Shown: in pieces, positions 1-22,879 of the stretch
Position numbering within the stretch: position 1 is the stretch's first letter
Layout: every line of letters starts with the position of its first letter
DNA from: Haematococcus lacustris
Lineage: Eukaryota; Chlorophyta; Chlorophyceae; Chlamydomonadales; Haematococcaceae
DNA length: 64,000 bases
NCBI GenBank assembly: GCA_030144725.1
Contig: JASKMD010000022.1
Coordinates: 1,324,996 to 1,388,995, forward strand
Direction: 5' to 3'
The notes under the pieces: model-generated
Told to the model about the DNA's origin: nothing
The model's input: the letters and a program-made list of their open reading frames with translations, nothing else
The model's database searches: none
Program-made: the position numbers and the translations under genes

Positions 1-718
1 CGCGCCTACCTCTCCAACGTGTGTGTGGCGGCTGGGGCGCGGCGCCAGGGGGTAGGTCAGGCGCTAGTGCGGGCGGCAGAGGCGGTGGCGGTGGCTGCGG
101 GGGTGACCCACCTGTACGTGCACGTGGTGCGCGACAACGCTGCTGCTGTAGCCCTATACACCCAGGTAGGGTTACGGAGGCATGAGGGTGAGTGGTGGCA
201 TGGCAGGGGTCAGGCACAGGGGAGAGTGGGCAGTGGGCGGCCCAGGTGACTGGTGGTGCGTCAGAAGCCCAGCCGGCAAAGGTGCACCCTGCTGTAGCCC
301 TGTACACCCAGGTAGGGGGGTGGCGGGGGCAAGGGGGGGCAGGGGGGGGGAGTCGGCAGGGCAGTGTCCCTCCCTCCGCCCCTGCCCCTGTCCTCCTGGT
401 CCTGGTGGTGACCCTAGTGAGGGTGTGGCAGGCGTGGCAGGCCTGTGGGGTCAGGGGGCAGCAGGAGGACGAGGGCAACCGCAACAGCTGTGACTCATGC
501 CTTGAACGTATGACCACCTCACCCTGACCCTGGCCCTGGCCCTGGCCCTGACCCTGACCCTAACCTTGACCCTAACCTTGACCCTGGCCTGTCCTGGTCG
601 TGGTCGTGGTGTGCAGGGGCTGGGCTTCCAGCTCGAGGCTCAGGAGTCTGAGGCCTGGGCGCGTGCTGCCAACCGGCCCAGCCGCCTGCTGCTGGTGAAG
701 GCGCTCCGCCAGCAGTGA
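1..718 (+). CDS. GNAT-family N-acetyltransferase, C-terminal part (5' end outside window)
   Basis: Acetyl-CoA-dependent N-acetyltransferase; the substrate cannot be told from this fragment. Two exons are visible. Exon 1..165 is in frame from base 1 and encodes RAYLSNVCVAAGARRQGVG, which contains the acetyl-CoA pyrophosphate-binding signature (RRQGVG, the R/Q-x-x-G-x-G/A motif of GNAT motif A). It ends NAAAVALYTQ at a GTAGGG donor. Exon 617..718 resumes in phase 0 with GLGFQLEAQE and stops at TGA 716-718. The joined ALYTQ-GLGF reading is the usual GNAT motif B 'A..LY...GF'. The intron (166..616) carries a partial duplicate of the exon end at 291-317 and GACCCT-type repeats. The protein resembles plant/algal GNATs, some of them plastid-targeted, but the N-terminus that would show targeting is off the window. 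Confidence 0.85.
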
Positions 719-3399
719 GGTCAGCTCAGGGGGGGGGCGCAGCTGAGGCCCAGGCGCTAGTGGCGCTGCTGGCGGCTCCCTGGCTGCCTCCCCTGGATGC
801 CATTTGATACCATCAGCCTTCAGGGGGGGGGTAGTGGCAGGGCTTCTTGGCTGGGCGCTTGGTTGTGGAGGGTGGTGCATCATGGCAGTGTTGCTCAGTC
901 ACCTTCGTACATTGTGACAGTTGCGTTCATGACTGTGATTGCTGGCCCTTGTTCATCGACCTGGTCTGCCTTGACCCTGACCCTGACCCTGACCCTGACC
1001 CTGACCCTGACCCTGACCCTGACCCCTGGATGGTGTTTGTTGGCTGTTGTCACATATGCATCAGGTCACAGCAGTCATGAAGCGCAACACTGTTGATGGC
1101 GTACAGCGCTGGGCTGCCTGCACGGTGGGGCTGCTCGGCCTGGCTGAGGGCGGCGTGGTAAGCTAGGGGTGAGGGCAGCGTGGTAAGCTAGGGCTGCCGG
1201 GCATGGCTGAGGGCGCCGTAAGCTAGGGGAGCGGCCTAGGCACCGTGTGGCTGCTGGGCCTGCAGCAGTGGCCTGTGCAAGGACGAGCTCGCAGCCTGTG
1301 TTTGATTACAACTCTTGCTGTCTGACTCCCGCATGACGTGGCGAGGGCAGCCCAGGCTAGGGGTGCGGCGTCTGGCGCAGGTGTTGTAGTAGTTGTTACA
1401 CTAAGGAGGCAGGGCTTGGGTGGATACAAGCCAGCCCTGTAAGGTAACCCCAAGATGTGTGGCTGAAGCACGCAGTGGCCCGTCAGGCCGGCAGCTGTGG
1501 TCTGGGAGGGTTTGTTCCTAAGTGAGGAGCTACCGTCTGCAGGGGGCGCGGCCTGCTCCCACCGTCGAACGAGAGAAGAGACGACCCCCCTAACCACCCC
1601 CTCCGGCCATGAGGGTGGTGGCCGTCAGCATGCCAGGGTTCCGTAGCCTCGCCGGTTGATAACATGGGCGTGACATGCGGCATTTTGGGCGCACCCGAAC
1701 ACCCAACCAACGTCTGCAGTGCATGGACCATGGCGGCATGCACATTTAAGGGTGCACACGGCCCAACCATGCACTGGTGGAAATGAGTGTGGGATCGGCA
1801 GTGCATTGGCTGCCGAGGGTGAATTGAGCGCTAACCAGCCATGGCGTTTGTATCTAGGCAATGTGTAAACCGCACCCGGCCAGCCGGATTGGCTACTGAA
1901 CATGTGACGCGCTTGCGGATGCGAACAGTGCGGATGCGAACAGTGCGGATGCGAACAGAAAACTAGGGCCTAATCATGAGTCATGGTGCGACTATTTACC
2001 CTTTTCCCACTGGCGCAGTAATGGTGGTAGTAATTTGAATAATAAGATTCCTCCCGGTCGACTAGTGCCACAGTCGTTGCCGCACGTCCCGCTCTTACCG
2101 CTCGTCCCGTTGATTGCTGATTGGCCTCTCAGCCACGCCAAATGGATGCGCTGCTGGGTTTCGGCTCGGCTGTTCAAACGAGCAGAATGCATTACACCCC
2201 AATAAGACCGCCTCACACCGTTCAAACAAAACACGCTCTCCAAGGCTGTGGGCTTGCCAGGAATACAAGAGAAAGCTGGAACTGTTTACTGCGGGGTCAA
2301 AACGTGGAGTCACCGAGGCAGTCGCGGAAGACTCGGAAGACTTGGAAGACTCGGTTGACCGGTGGTCATCATTATCAGGCCTTCACATGACCTTCACACA
2401 TCCTTATCACGGACGCCGAAGTGCGATGGGATTTGGTGGATGTTCTGCAGTAGTTTTTTGCATTTGCGACAAAGTACGCTCCCGACTACAGGGTTTGTGA
2501 AGAGCTGGGCTGTACCGGCGGATCACGGTAAAAGCGAGTGCAGGATGCGGCCGTAACAAGTTTGTATTTAGGCAATGCGAAAACCGCACATGCAATGCGA
2601 TGTCCACCGCAGCAGAAACAGGAACTAAAGCGTAATGCCTAGAACTGAGAGTGTTGTTTTGGCGTTTTGATCCTTTTGATTTGTAATTTGTGATGAGTTT
2701 AAAGTTAATCTTGGCATGACTACCTGATGCCATCGATTTCGTTCCTCTGATATGATGTCGCAGGCTAGCTGGCATGCCTGGCAGTCTGGGCTATCGATAA
2801 CGGCGACGAATGCCGCCGGAAACAGCAACTTCGCACCAGGGGCGCTTCAGCCAGAGCCCTGGGAGGAGCGTCCGTTCTGCCAGAAGACTCGCGTGTTTCT
2901 TAAGGTTTGCAACTGGTGGTGGTCCGCAGACCCTCCTCCACGTGCTCCAAGAACGGTTGCATCTACACGCAGATGTTATCGAGCCTCCTACACTCACACC
3001 CCGTGATATGGCTTGCACCGCTGGTTCTGCTGCTCTTCTTGGTGAGGGGTTGTAGGGCGCCAGTCGTCGGACTCTAATTAGTCGAGCTCGCCACACGGGC
3101 TCTGCTCACACGCCGCATGCGAAGGCGCAAGCATGCACCAGGTCGAGTGTATATGCACACAAAACTGGTGGTTGCGCCTCACTCAGAGCTGCCAGTGAAC
3201 GCCATTCTATAATGCTGGAGGGCGTTGGCTCTGAATAGTGTGTTGGAGAATGCTTCCAGGGCCCTGGCTGGCTATCTTGCTGCCAGACCCCGCTTGGCCT
3301 CCAGCCAGGCGCACAGTTTTTGCTGGCCAGGGATGTGGGTGGTGTGCTGGCCTGTGCCCCACCCCTCTCCCGGCCCTGTCCCGCCCCTGCCATCCGCAG
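719..3399. other. Intergenic stretch or unseen 5' part of the cyclase gene
   Basis: No exon with family support is visible. It holds a GACCCT hexamer array (about 970-1024), three copies of a 15-bp unit (GCGGATGCGAACAGT) at 1915-1958, and a 29-bp dispersed repeat at 1847-1875 and 2561-2589. The cyclase needs a start codon and probably a first membrane segment somewhere upstream of 3400, so its first exon(s) may lie in the right half of this stretch. I cannot point to them. Confidence 0.4.
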
Positions 3400-14271
<10,872 letters not shown>

Positions 14272-15858
14272 GCGCTGCACTGCCCCTCAAGCTGCCCAGG
14301 CAGCGAGCTGCAGCCCGGGCGCACTGGAGGGGGCGGGCCTTGAGGGCTGTGCGCTGCTGTGAGGGAGCCAGCTGGCTACGGCAGGCTGATGGTGCGAGGT
14401 AGGAGCGGCTGCAGCCTGGCAGCCTGCTGTGCGCAGGGTCAAGCGGCTCACATGATGAGTACAAGCAAGTGACGTCAAAGCAGATGTGTGTGCGAGCGGC
14501 AGGTCATGAGGTGGGGTGGGATGTAAGTATGCAGTGAGGGGCCCGCTAGGGAGGCCAGTGCGCCCGGTATTGAATGTGGCTGGTCTGTCACTGCAAGGTG
14601 ACGACTGGCGAACATGCGTTGCTGTAGCCAGGGTTGTAGCTGCAGCGAATGAGAGCTACTGGCAGCAAGCTCATGCGCACCACGGTGCTTAACGGAACCA
14701 TGCCAACACCTGCCCCCTACCTGGAACCTAACCCGACCTGAGCACTGCCGCAGTGTGGCACTCATTACCTTGTGCGGGCCACGCGTAGTGTTTTACTTGC
14801 CCTGCTTATGTATACTGCTCTGTAGTCCGTGGTATGGTTTTGCTCATGCTGCTTGTGCTATGTGGTGCCTTGCATAACGTGTGCCAAGCTACGTATGCAG
14901 TTGTTAGGTAGGGCTTGCATGACGTACACGAAAGTTGTGGAGTGGCAGGTGGAGAGAATGCTCGTATGCATAACTGAAGAATGGAATGATTGGAAATAAA
15001 GAGTCTGCGGTCATATTGGCAAGTTATTGCTGCATCCAATGTAAGAGCTGCTGTCAGTTTGACTTATGGTCACCCCCGCGATTGGCCCAACCCCCATGGC
15101 CTTGCTGCAGGTCAGCAGCTATGCCAGTCTGAGTGTTAGAGGCATTCGCAGCCATGTCCAGCCAGATCACACCAAACTTCAGGTCAGGTTAGACAAGCAA
15201 GGGGAAAATTGGGTACCATGCTGTTCTCCACATTCAGACCACTATTTGCTACCGCGATTGCACCGCTAGCTTCGGCGTGCTAGAAAAGTTAGCGGCTTCG
15301 AAGCGCAGGCCCGCAGGCTGAACATGGTTGTTTGGGCCTAAAGTTGTGTCCACGCAACAAGGTCGCTGTAGGTAGCTACATATATACGTATAAAGTCTAA
15401 GGCCGGGGCCCGTCTCTCTCGCTAGCCAGGTCCGTTCAGTCGGTTGTACTGGGTAGCTCGGCTTCCTAGCTCCCGCAAAGCTGTGAATGTTAGTACTGCC
15501 CCGCAACCACAAACTCCAGCTCCGAACCATCCTATCTCATAACATGTGCGGTGGACTTTGCTTAAAAAGCTGTTTGCGGCTGGCCCGTCCTGCCCTCTAC
15601 CATACATCATTACATCCAACCTCACATCATTACCTTATAACATCCAACCTACATCATTACAAACTGGCACTTGTGTCTCTGTAAGCTGGCACTTGTGTTC
15701 TCTGTAAACTGTCACTTGTGTTGTGTGGCATTCACTGCATGTATGGTATGGGCTAGGGCTCTGGCACTTGGAAGGGCTAGGCTCAGGGTCAACACCAGGG
15801 GGCTGAGTAAGGCTGGGCAGGGCAGGGCTGGGCTCGGCAACAAAGGCAAGCTTTGTTG
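14272..15858. other. Spacer: cyclase 3' region and downstream of the transposase-like gene
   Basis: No supported gene. A TGTAA polyadenylation-type signal for the cyclase lies at 15039-15043. A solo copy of the GGTCACCCCCGC-type terminal repeat begins at 15068 (one mismatch to the family). A 19-bp inverted-repeat partner of 24064-24082 sits at 15183-15201. At 15600-15720 there are imperfect tandem copies of short units (ACATCCAACCTACATCATTA; CTGGCACTTGTGT). TTACA on this strand near 15610 and 15657 may be TGTAA signals for the minus-strand gene. Confidence 0.5.
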
Positions 15859-18800
15859 TCAGCGCATTCGCATAACGCTGTCGGGAGCATGGCGCTTGGA
15901 AGGGGTGATTGTTGCCACTGCTGGTGCTTGCTGATGTTGCTGTTGCTGATGCTCTGAGATTGCTTCCAAGCATTGGATCCTACTCTTGGCACCCTTGGTA
16001 GCTAGGTTCAGTCGGACGCAAAGCTGCTTGAGGTGACTCAGCGTGATGCCCTTCTGTGGCAAGGATGGTAGGTGTGGTTGCTGACAGCTGTATACCTGCC
16101 TAGCTGTGTCTTCAAGATGCTGCAGTTTGTTGGTGATGTCCGCCAGTCGTTGCTGTCGTGCTGTGTTTTGATCCCTTGCACTTGCCGCTGAGCTGTACTC
16201 CTCCCTTGTGGGCAACTTCACCGGGAGGGTGATGCGTTGCATAGCCCGCAACACCTTGCGTGCCTGTGATGTCTGCTTGGCTGCCTGCACAGGCTTAGTG
16301 GCTGCCCCACCCTGAGCACCATGAGGGCTGGCTGCAGCTCCCAGGGCACCCGTGGGGCTGGCTGCAGCTCCCAGGGCAGCCGCAGGGCTGGCTGCAGCTC
16401 CTCGGGCAGGCGCAGGGCTGGCTGCAGCTCCCAGTGCACCCGCATGGCTGGCTGCACCACCCAGGGCACCCGCATGGCTGGCTGCACCACCGAGGGCACC
16501 CGCATGGCTGGCTGCACCACCCAGGGCATCATCTGACAGATAGTCACTGAACCAGCTGTTGGTGTCCTCCACTGTCATCTTGATGCGTCCCGACACACCC
16601 TCCTCTTTCATGCTTAACACCATGTCATTATTGAGGGGCTTCAATGCTGTCTCGCTTGCTGCATTGGTGATGTGGACTGGCCTGAAGTTGCGGCTAAGTA
16701 GCTTTTCCAATGGTTCTGTGATTATGCCTGTTGCCTCCAGCTCCTGTGCAACACAACCAGGAGGTCAGAGCCATGTGGACTGCGGCTTTGCAAAAGCATG
16801 TAGTGCATGAACACCATACACAGTGTTGGCACCATACGCAGTGTAGGGCCCACAATGCCTCATACAATGATGCTAGTTACACACCTGCAGATCAGCTTGG
16901 AGCTTGAAGAGCTGCAGAGGGTCGTCCTCCATGGCAAGGCCAGGTCCAGTGGCTGAGAGATACTGCAACACTCGGCTAGCTCCTCGCTGCCTGGCTGCTG
17001 GAGAAGGGTCGCCAAGGGCGGCGGCCAGGTAGGGAAAGTCCCCCAAGAAGTGCATGCGCTTTGTGTAGTACTCTCCCAACACGCCCACCAACTCCAAGAC
17101 CAGCTCGTCTACCTGCTCTGCTGTCACTGGCTCACCCACTGCACCCTGGCTGTCACCTGGTCCCCATACCATGCTGCAGCCCATGGAGTAGGCCTCCCTC
17201 AACACCATGCGGGGCTCGACTGTGGCTGCCAGCAGCACACACATGATGTGCTCATGGTGGGTGTGCCAGTGGCACATCCACCTGCTGCTGTTTGATTGCG
17301 CCCACAGCTGTTGCTCCTCAAGCACCGCACGGTTAAGAGCTGCCAGCACGGCGCATTGCACCATTTGCACAGGCTTCAGCAGCTCAGCAAAAAGGCATTG
17401 GATGACCTTCTGCTGCCCTGCTAAGCTGTCAGCTAGGCATAGCGGCTGCAACACCTCCAGCATTGGCTGGTAGTACTCGAGGACCCACACGGCAATGCGG
17501 CAGTAGGTGCCCCAGCGGGTGACGCAGGCCTCCTCTACCTTCCGTGAGCCTGGTGGGGGGTGCTTGCGGAAGACCATGCTGACATGGTCCAGCAGCCAGC
17601 ATAGGGCGCTGTTGTGACCCTGGCGCTGCATGTATGCAGATTTGCCAAAGTGCACACACAGGTGGCGCACCGCGTTATGCAGGATGTGCTCGTAGCAGTG
17701 CACCACGTAGATAGGGTGCTGCTGGTGGCCGGCGCTGATCGCTGCTGCTGACAAGAGCTTCACCACTCCACCTTGCTCTCCCACATTTGCATTTGCGCTG
17801 TCACACACGGCGAAGAGAATCCTGATCTTTGCTGACCAGTAGCCAGATTTGCTGAGGCATGTGATCAAGGCTTGGCATTGGCTCTTGGCGTTATGCTTAG
17901 GCAGGTCAACGCAGCCCACCACACAATGCATCGCTGTGTACACGCTTGCAGCTGCACCCCGGCTTGAGGTGGAGGGGGGGGTTCCAGCAGCCCGGGCCGC
18001 CGGGCCACCGGCTGTAGGAGTGGAGACCACAGAGGGGACAGTGTTGCTGGGAGGTGGTGGTGGTGCAGAGCGGTGGCTTGGCTGGAGATAGTCCGAAAAA
18101 CGAAGTGGAGGCTTGACAGATCTGGCCACACGAGACCTGGGTGCTGGGGGTAGGGGTGGGGATGAGGTAGGGGTGGAGGTAGCGGTAGGGTAGTCCTGGC
18201 TCAAGGTTGGGCTTGGAGGTGGTGGTAGGGGTGGAGGTGATGGCGGTGGAGCAAGGGCAGCAGCGGGAAGGCGTTGGAGGCGAGAGAACTGTGTAAGTAC
18301 TACCATGTGGTCACCCTTGCTGTCGAATGCAATAGCACCGACACCCACTTCTTCACATTGACCTACACCAAACACAACATACGTTTGGTAAGCTGGCAGC
18401 TTGACAGCATGAGATGCAAAATATGTCCTCAATGTATGTCCTCAATGATTGATGGATTGATTGTAACTCACGGGCTTGCAGATTGTTCACTGTCTCGACG
18501 ATCTTGTCCATGGCTCGCTTGAGGGTCTTGCCAGAAGGCACTCTGTCAATCAGCTCCTGACCCGGCATGAGGTGTAGGCCAAGGGACGAGGTGATGGCAT
18601 GCTGCACCTTGTTGAAGGACAGCTGGCAGGCCACAAGCAGCTGCAATGCTCGCAACAAATAGCTGGTCTTGTAAGCTGCTGTAGCATGCGCAGCCACCTG
18701 TGTGTGGCATAGCTGTACGATCTGATGCGGGCGGCTGCTGGGATGTTGGCAGTTGCTAGTGGCAGCTGGGGGCTGCTCTTGCTCCTGCGCAGTGGCTGTT

Positions 18801-19770
18801 TGGGCTGTTTGGGCTGCACGCAGTTCCTGTAAGGCCTGGTCTCTCCTTGCCACACGCTTCATCAGATTACTACACTCTTTCTGTAACTCCTTGGAGTCTG
18901 CCATGCAAGCCCTCAGCCGGACGCCCTTGTCCTCTGCGTCTGTCATGGCTGCCATGGTTGCGGCATCAGCAATGGCTACATGCTGGTGCAACAGCTCTGT
19001 CTCCTCAAGCAAGGCTGCGTTCAGCTGTTGCTCCTGCTCCAGCAATGCTGCTGATGCATGGGCAGCAGAAGAGGCATCTGCTGCTACAGCCGCGGCCGCT
19101 ACAGAAGCAGCCTCGGCTGCAACAGCACGGGCATCTGCAGTGCACACTGCCGTTGTGAGCTTCACCACTGACTGCTGTAGCTGCTCAACACCCGGGGCTT
19201 GGTGAGCCAAAGAAGCTTGGGCTACATTGAGTTGTTCCTGCACAATCAATGGGGGTGAAGGATAAAATGCAAGGTGGAAGGTTGGCTGGATGGCAGGGAC
19301 GAGGCTAATTATGGCTGGCCGTACCTTCAATTGTGCCAGCTCATTTGCTGCAGAGACGACTATGATGTGGGCATGGAGGTCAGCCCGCTGCAGAAGGTCA
19401 TGGAGCTGCTTTTCCATCAGCTGCTGCTGCTGCTGCCAGTCCTCCTGCCGCTGCTGCCAGTCCTGGTGCTGCTGCTGCCAGTCCTGCTGCTGCTGCTGCC
19501 AGTCTTGCTTCTCCCGTGCATGCTCTTCCAGCACTGCTTGTAGACGCTGTTCAGTGGCGCAATGCGCCTGAAAACAACAATGCATCGGTATGGGAAAGGG
19601 CTGGGCTGGGCTGGGCTGGGCCTTGCCTGGGCTTGGTTAGCGATGAAGCCAGCAGTGCGGGTCCATGGAGCACGACCAATGGCTATACGCTCAGCCATTA
19701 CAGCGGACCCAGCAAGGCTTCGCTTCGAGCGCTGGGGCATAGCTTCAAGTGCTTCAAGTGCGGCTGTCAT
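15859..19770 (-). CDS. hAT-like (RNase H-fold) transposase with coiled coil and C-terminal SAP domain
   Basis: Five exons on the minus strand: 19770-19627, 19567-19325, 19237-18472, 18362-16885, 16743-15859, giving 1,171 codons plus stop with all phases matching. Intron 1 uses a GC donor (CAG|GCAAGG); the others are GT-AG. Order of parts: a Gln-rich coiled coil with repeated DWQQQQ units, an Ala-rich helical region, a Pro-rich linker, then a core with CDSANANVGEQGG, CYEHILHNAVRHL and CVTRWGTY. These resemble the second catalytic Asp, the C-x2-H motif and the (T)RW motif of hAT transposases. A 30-bp repeated segment encodes seven Ala-rich units of about 10 residues (GGAASHAGAL type). Last comes a SAP-like DNA-binding helix pair (GITLSHLKQLCVRLNLATKG). 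The superfamily is inferred from motifs only. It lies between a solo terminal repeat (15068) and a complete transposon (19925), and could be a transposon gene or a domesticated copy. Confidence 0.6.
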
Positions 19771-20540
19771 CGACCGAAAGGTCCATCGCCGACTCCGACG
19801 GCAGGAGTAGCTTCATTGCTTTTGTTTTTGCTACATTGGGTTGGCGAAAAGGCCATCATTCGGGGCGAAAAGGCCCTGGCATGGGAAAGCTGAGGCGAGT
19901 TATGTTTATCCTGATTCAGTACCAGGTCACCCCCGCCATTGGCTGCACCCCCATGGCTCAAGAGATAACTTTCTGACTCATTTCTGCACGGATGAGGCCG
20001 CCGATTTGTGCGATGAGCTAGTAATGGCCCGAATAGAGTGCAGCCAGCCCCAGCGGTTTGCCGGGTGGCTGGCCCCCAACACGCGACGTGTTCTGGAGCG
20101 TCGCAGACACATTTAGCGACGGCATTAGGCAGCCTTGACCCAGAGCGGCGTGAATGGCGCATCCTGACTGGACATGCCAACTTTTCAGGTTAGCACGCAT
20201 CAGTGCTGCAACGTCCTAGCACGAATCGAGACCCACTCCCAAGCTCACCTGCTGCTTCCCGGCCTGCTTCCTTGCCCCCCGCTCCAAAATGTCACCTTTT
20301 GTCATCAAACGGCGCCTCCGCAGGTCGATGGCATTGTGGGTTGGGAGCGTGACCCGCGATTGCGGATTGTCGCTGAAAACAGGTTCAGTCCACATGTTGC
20401 AGCCATTTTTAGGTTGCACAAGAGTTCCTGATTACTGGTGCTTGTGGCTTCTGAGCAACCACGAACGGCAAGAATTAGTGAAAAACATGCAGACACTGAG
20501 CTGTGAGAAGTGTTTGCCGTTGTGCAGGCCTGTAAACGCC

Positions 20541-22879
20541 ATGGTTACCAAGAAAAGGGGGGTGATGGCTAGATGTGCCGGTGCGCAAAAAGCGAGGGAG
20601 GTTATGGCACAGCGCAGGGCTGCTGAGGCTGAAGCCAAGGCCCAGGCTGGTGCTGCTGAGGCTGAGGCCAAGGCCCAGGCTGGTGTTGCTGAGGCTCAGG
20701 CCCTGGCACAGGCTGATGCTGGTGCTGATGAGGCTGGTGCTGATGAGGCTGGTGCTGATGAGGCTGATGCTGGTGCTTACGAGGCTGAGGCCCAGGCACA
20801 GGCTGATGCTGGTGCTTATGAGGCACAGTTGCACCAGCTGCAGCCTGAACTGCAGCAGAAGGAGCAACAAGCTACTGACACCCAACGCTTGCAACATCTA
20901 CAGCAACAGCTGCAGGACCTCCTGCAGGAGGAACTTCAACGTAAGGAGCAGCAGGTGGCTGAGCAGCAACAGCAGCTGCAGCAGCAGCAGGCAGACATGC
21001 ACCTGAGGGAGCAGCAGTTGGCTGAGCAGCAACACCAGCTGCAGCAGCAGCAGGCAAACATGCAGCATAGGGAGCAGCAGGTGGCTCAACAGCAGCAACA
21101 GGTGCAGCAGCAGCAGGCGGACCTGCAGCAGAGGGAGCAGCAGGTGGCTCAACAGCAGCAACAGGTGCAGCAGCAGCAGGCGGACCTGCAGCTGAGGGAG
21201 CAGCAGGTGTCTCAGCAGAAGCACCAGGTGCAGCAGCAACAGGCGGACCTGCAGCTGAGGGAGCAGCAGGTGGCTCAACAGCAGCAACAGGTGCAGCAGC
21301 AGCAGGCGGACCTGCAGCTGAGGGAGCAGCAGGTGTCTCAGCAGAAGCACCAGGTGCAGCAGCAACAGGCGGACCTGCAGCAGAGGGAGCAGCAGGTGGC
21401 TCAGCAACACCACCAGGTGCAGTTGCAGCAGCAGCTTAACAGGCTGCAGCAACAGCTCGAGGCACAAAGTGGGGCTGAATTGCAACGCCAGGTGCAGCAG
21501 CAGCTGGCTGCACAGCAACACCTGTTGCAGCAGCAGCAGGCAGACCTGCTACTAAAGCAGCAGCAGGTGGAGAAGCAGCCGCAAGAGGCGGCAGTCCAGC
21601 AGGCTGTCAGCACCCACCACCCCCTCCCAGACCATTCTACATGCTCTCCCCAGGTCCCTGGGTCCCTCAGGTCACCCCTCTTCATGCGCCCACGCCAGGA
21701 CACAACACTAGCGCCCATGCCAAGGTACGCAGTTCCATGCATGCCCTCCCAAGCAAGCACAACCACACCTTTCATAACCCACACCACACCACACCACACC
21801 ACACCACACCACACCACACCACACCACACCACACCACACCACACCACACCACACCACACCACACCACACCACACTTGGGATGCTTGTGTGCATGTGCAGG
21901 CTCCATAATGTGGCCCATGCATTGCGCATTCCAGGGCTGCCCTACTCAGAGGTGGTGGGTGCCCATCAAAGCCTGCTGCTGGCAACCGCTCCCCCTCCCC
22001 CTCAGCCCAGGCCAGCGCAGCAAGCTGAATCCAACCCAAAACAGCCACCGCCCTCCAGCCCTTCTTACCTGCCCATGCCAAGGTACAGCAGCAGCATCAC
22101 AGTTCAAGGGGGCCAAGGCCATCAAGTTGCATTGGCACCTAGCTAATAGGTTTGGGGTGCCTGTGCAATGGTCATATGGTGCCACATCGCATTTCAAGAG
22201 CACGCATGACTCTGAGGGTGGGGTGGCTAAGAGGGAGTGGAGGGAGCAGATGTTAGTGCATCCTGAGCTGGTGGGGAAAGTGTGTGGGGCTGCTGTGCTG
22301 ACAGATTGGGCTAACAAGCATTTTGCTGTGCCATGCCATGCACAAGACACCAGTGCCAGCCACCGGCAACGTGGACACATCATGCGTCGGCGCTACCTGG
22401 TGCTGGACGACGCTAGGCAAGCAGGTGTATGCAGTATGCCTAAGGCTGATGTGGAACGCATGCATGATAAGGTGGAGGGGTGCAGGGCAATGCACCGCAT
22501 GGTGTTCACACCTGACAGGGAGCAGCCTCAATGGGCCATGGCTGCTTGTGCATGCAGCACGTGCATGAGTGTGCCAAGCCTGCCATGCATAAAGCCTGAC
22601 ACCACTACCCCACTTCAGCCCATGCCCATGTTTCAAGACACTGTGAAGGAGGTGTATGATGACGAAGAGTGTTATGCATTGTTGATGTGGTTCCATCCCG
22701 ATTTGTTGCATGATGAGGTGTGCTTTGGCAAACTGACCAACACACACTGTGCACGATATTGCCAGCACATGGGGTTGGATAGGCCAAAGGAACGTCGGAA
22801 ACTGCGTCGTTTAGTGGTGAGGGACCTAAGGAGTGAGCAGCTGGAGTTTGAATATGAGGTGAAGCGTTTATATGGCTGA
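20541..22879 (+). CDS. Transposon protein: Gln-rich coiled coil plus unassigned transposase-like C-terminus
   Basis: Start chosen at ATG 20541 (MVTKKRGVMARCAG); the frame is open back to 20289, so an earlier start is possible. Exon 20541-21724 ends ATGCCAAG|GTACGC. The best phase-matched acceptor is the pyrimidine-rich CCCCCTCAG ending at 22005, giving exon 22006-22879 and 685 residues. The N-terminus has AEAEAKAQAG-type repeats, then eight 21-residue units (three heptads each, pattern LREQQVAQQQQQVQQQQADL), a strong coiled-coil prediction. The C-terminal half has HLANRFGVPVQWSYG, SHFKSTHDSEGGVAK and VLTDWANKHF. The H-F-K..D-S-x-G-G-x-x-K block recalls the HGKG..DG.GG..K block in some eukaryotic transposon-linked proteins, but I cannot name a superfamily. 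TGTAA at 22892-22896 is a likely polyadenylation signal. The intron contains the CCACA array. Confidence 0.6.
20931..21434 (+). repeat. Eight tandem 63-bp (21-codon) coiled-coil units
   Basis: In-frame repeats coding for three heptads each. Two variants alternate in the middle (REQQVAQQQQQV and REQQVSQQKHQV), a sign of higher-order duplication of 126 bp. Confidence 0.85.
21780..21872 (+). repeat. (CCACA)n pentamer array
   Basis: About 18 units of ACACC/CCACA inside the inferred intron of the transposon gene. Confidence 0.9.

Noticed and set aside
20898..21521. Leu-rich frame opposite the coiled-coil repeats (would predict membrane helices)
   Set aside because: Shadow of Gln codons (CAG gives CTG) in the real plus-strand gene.
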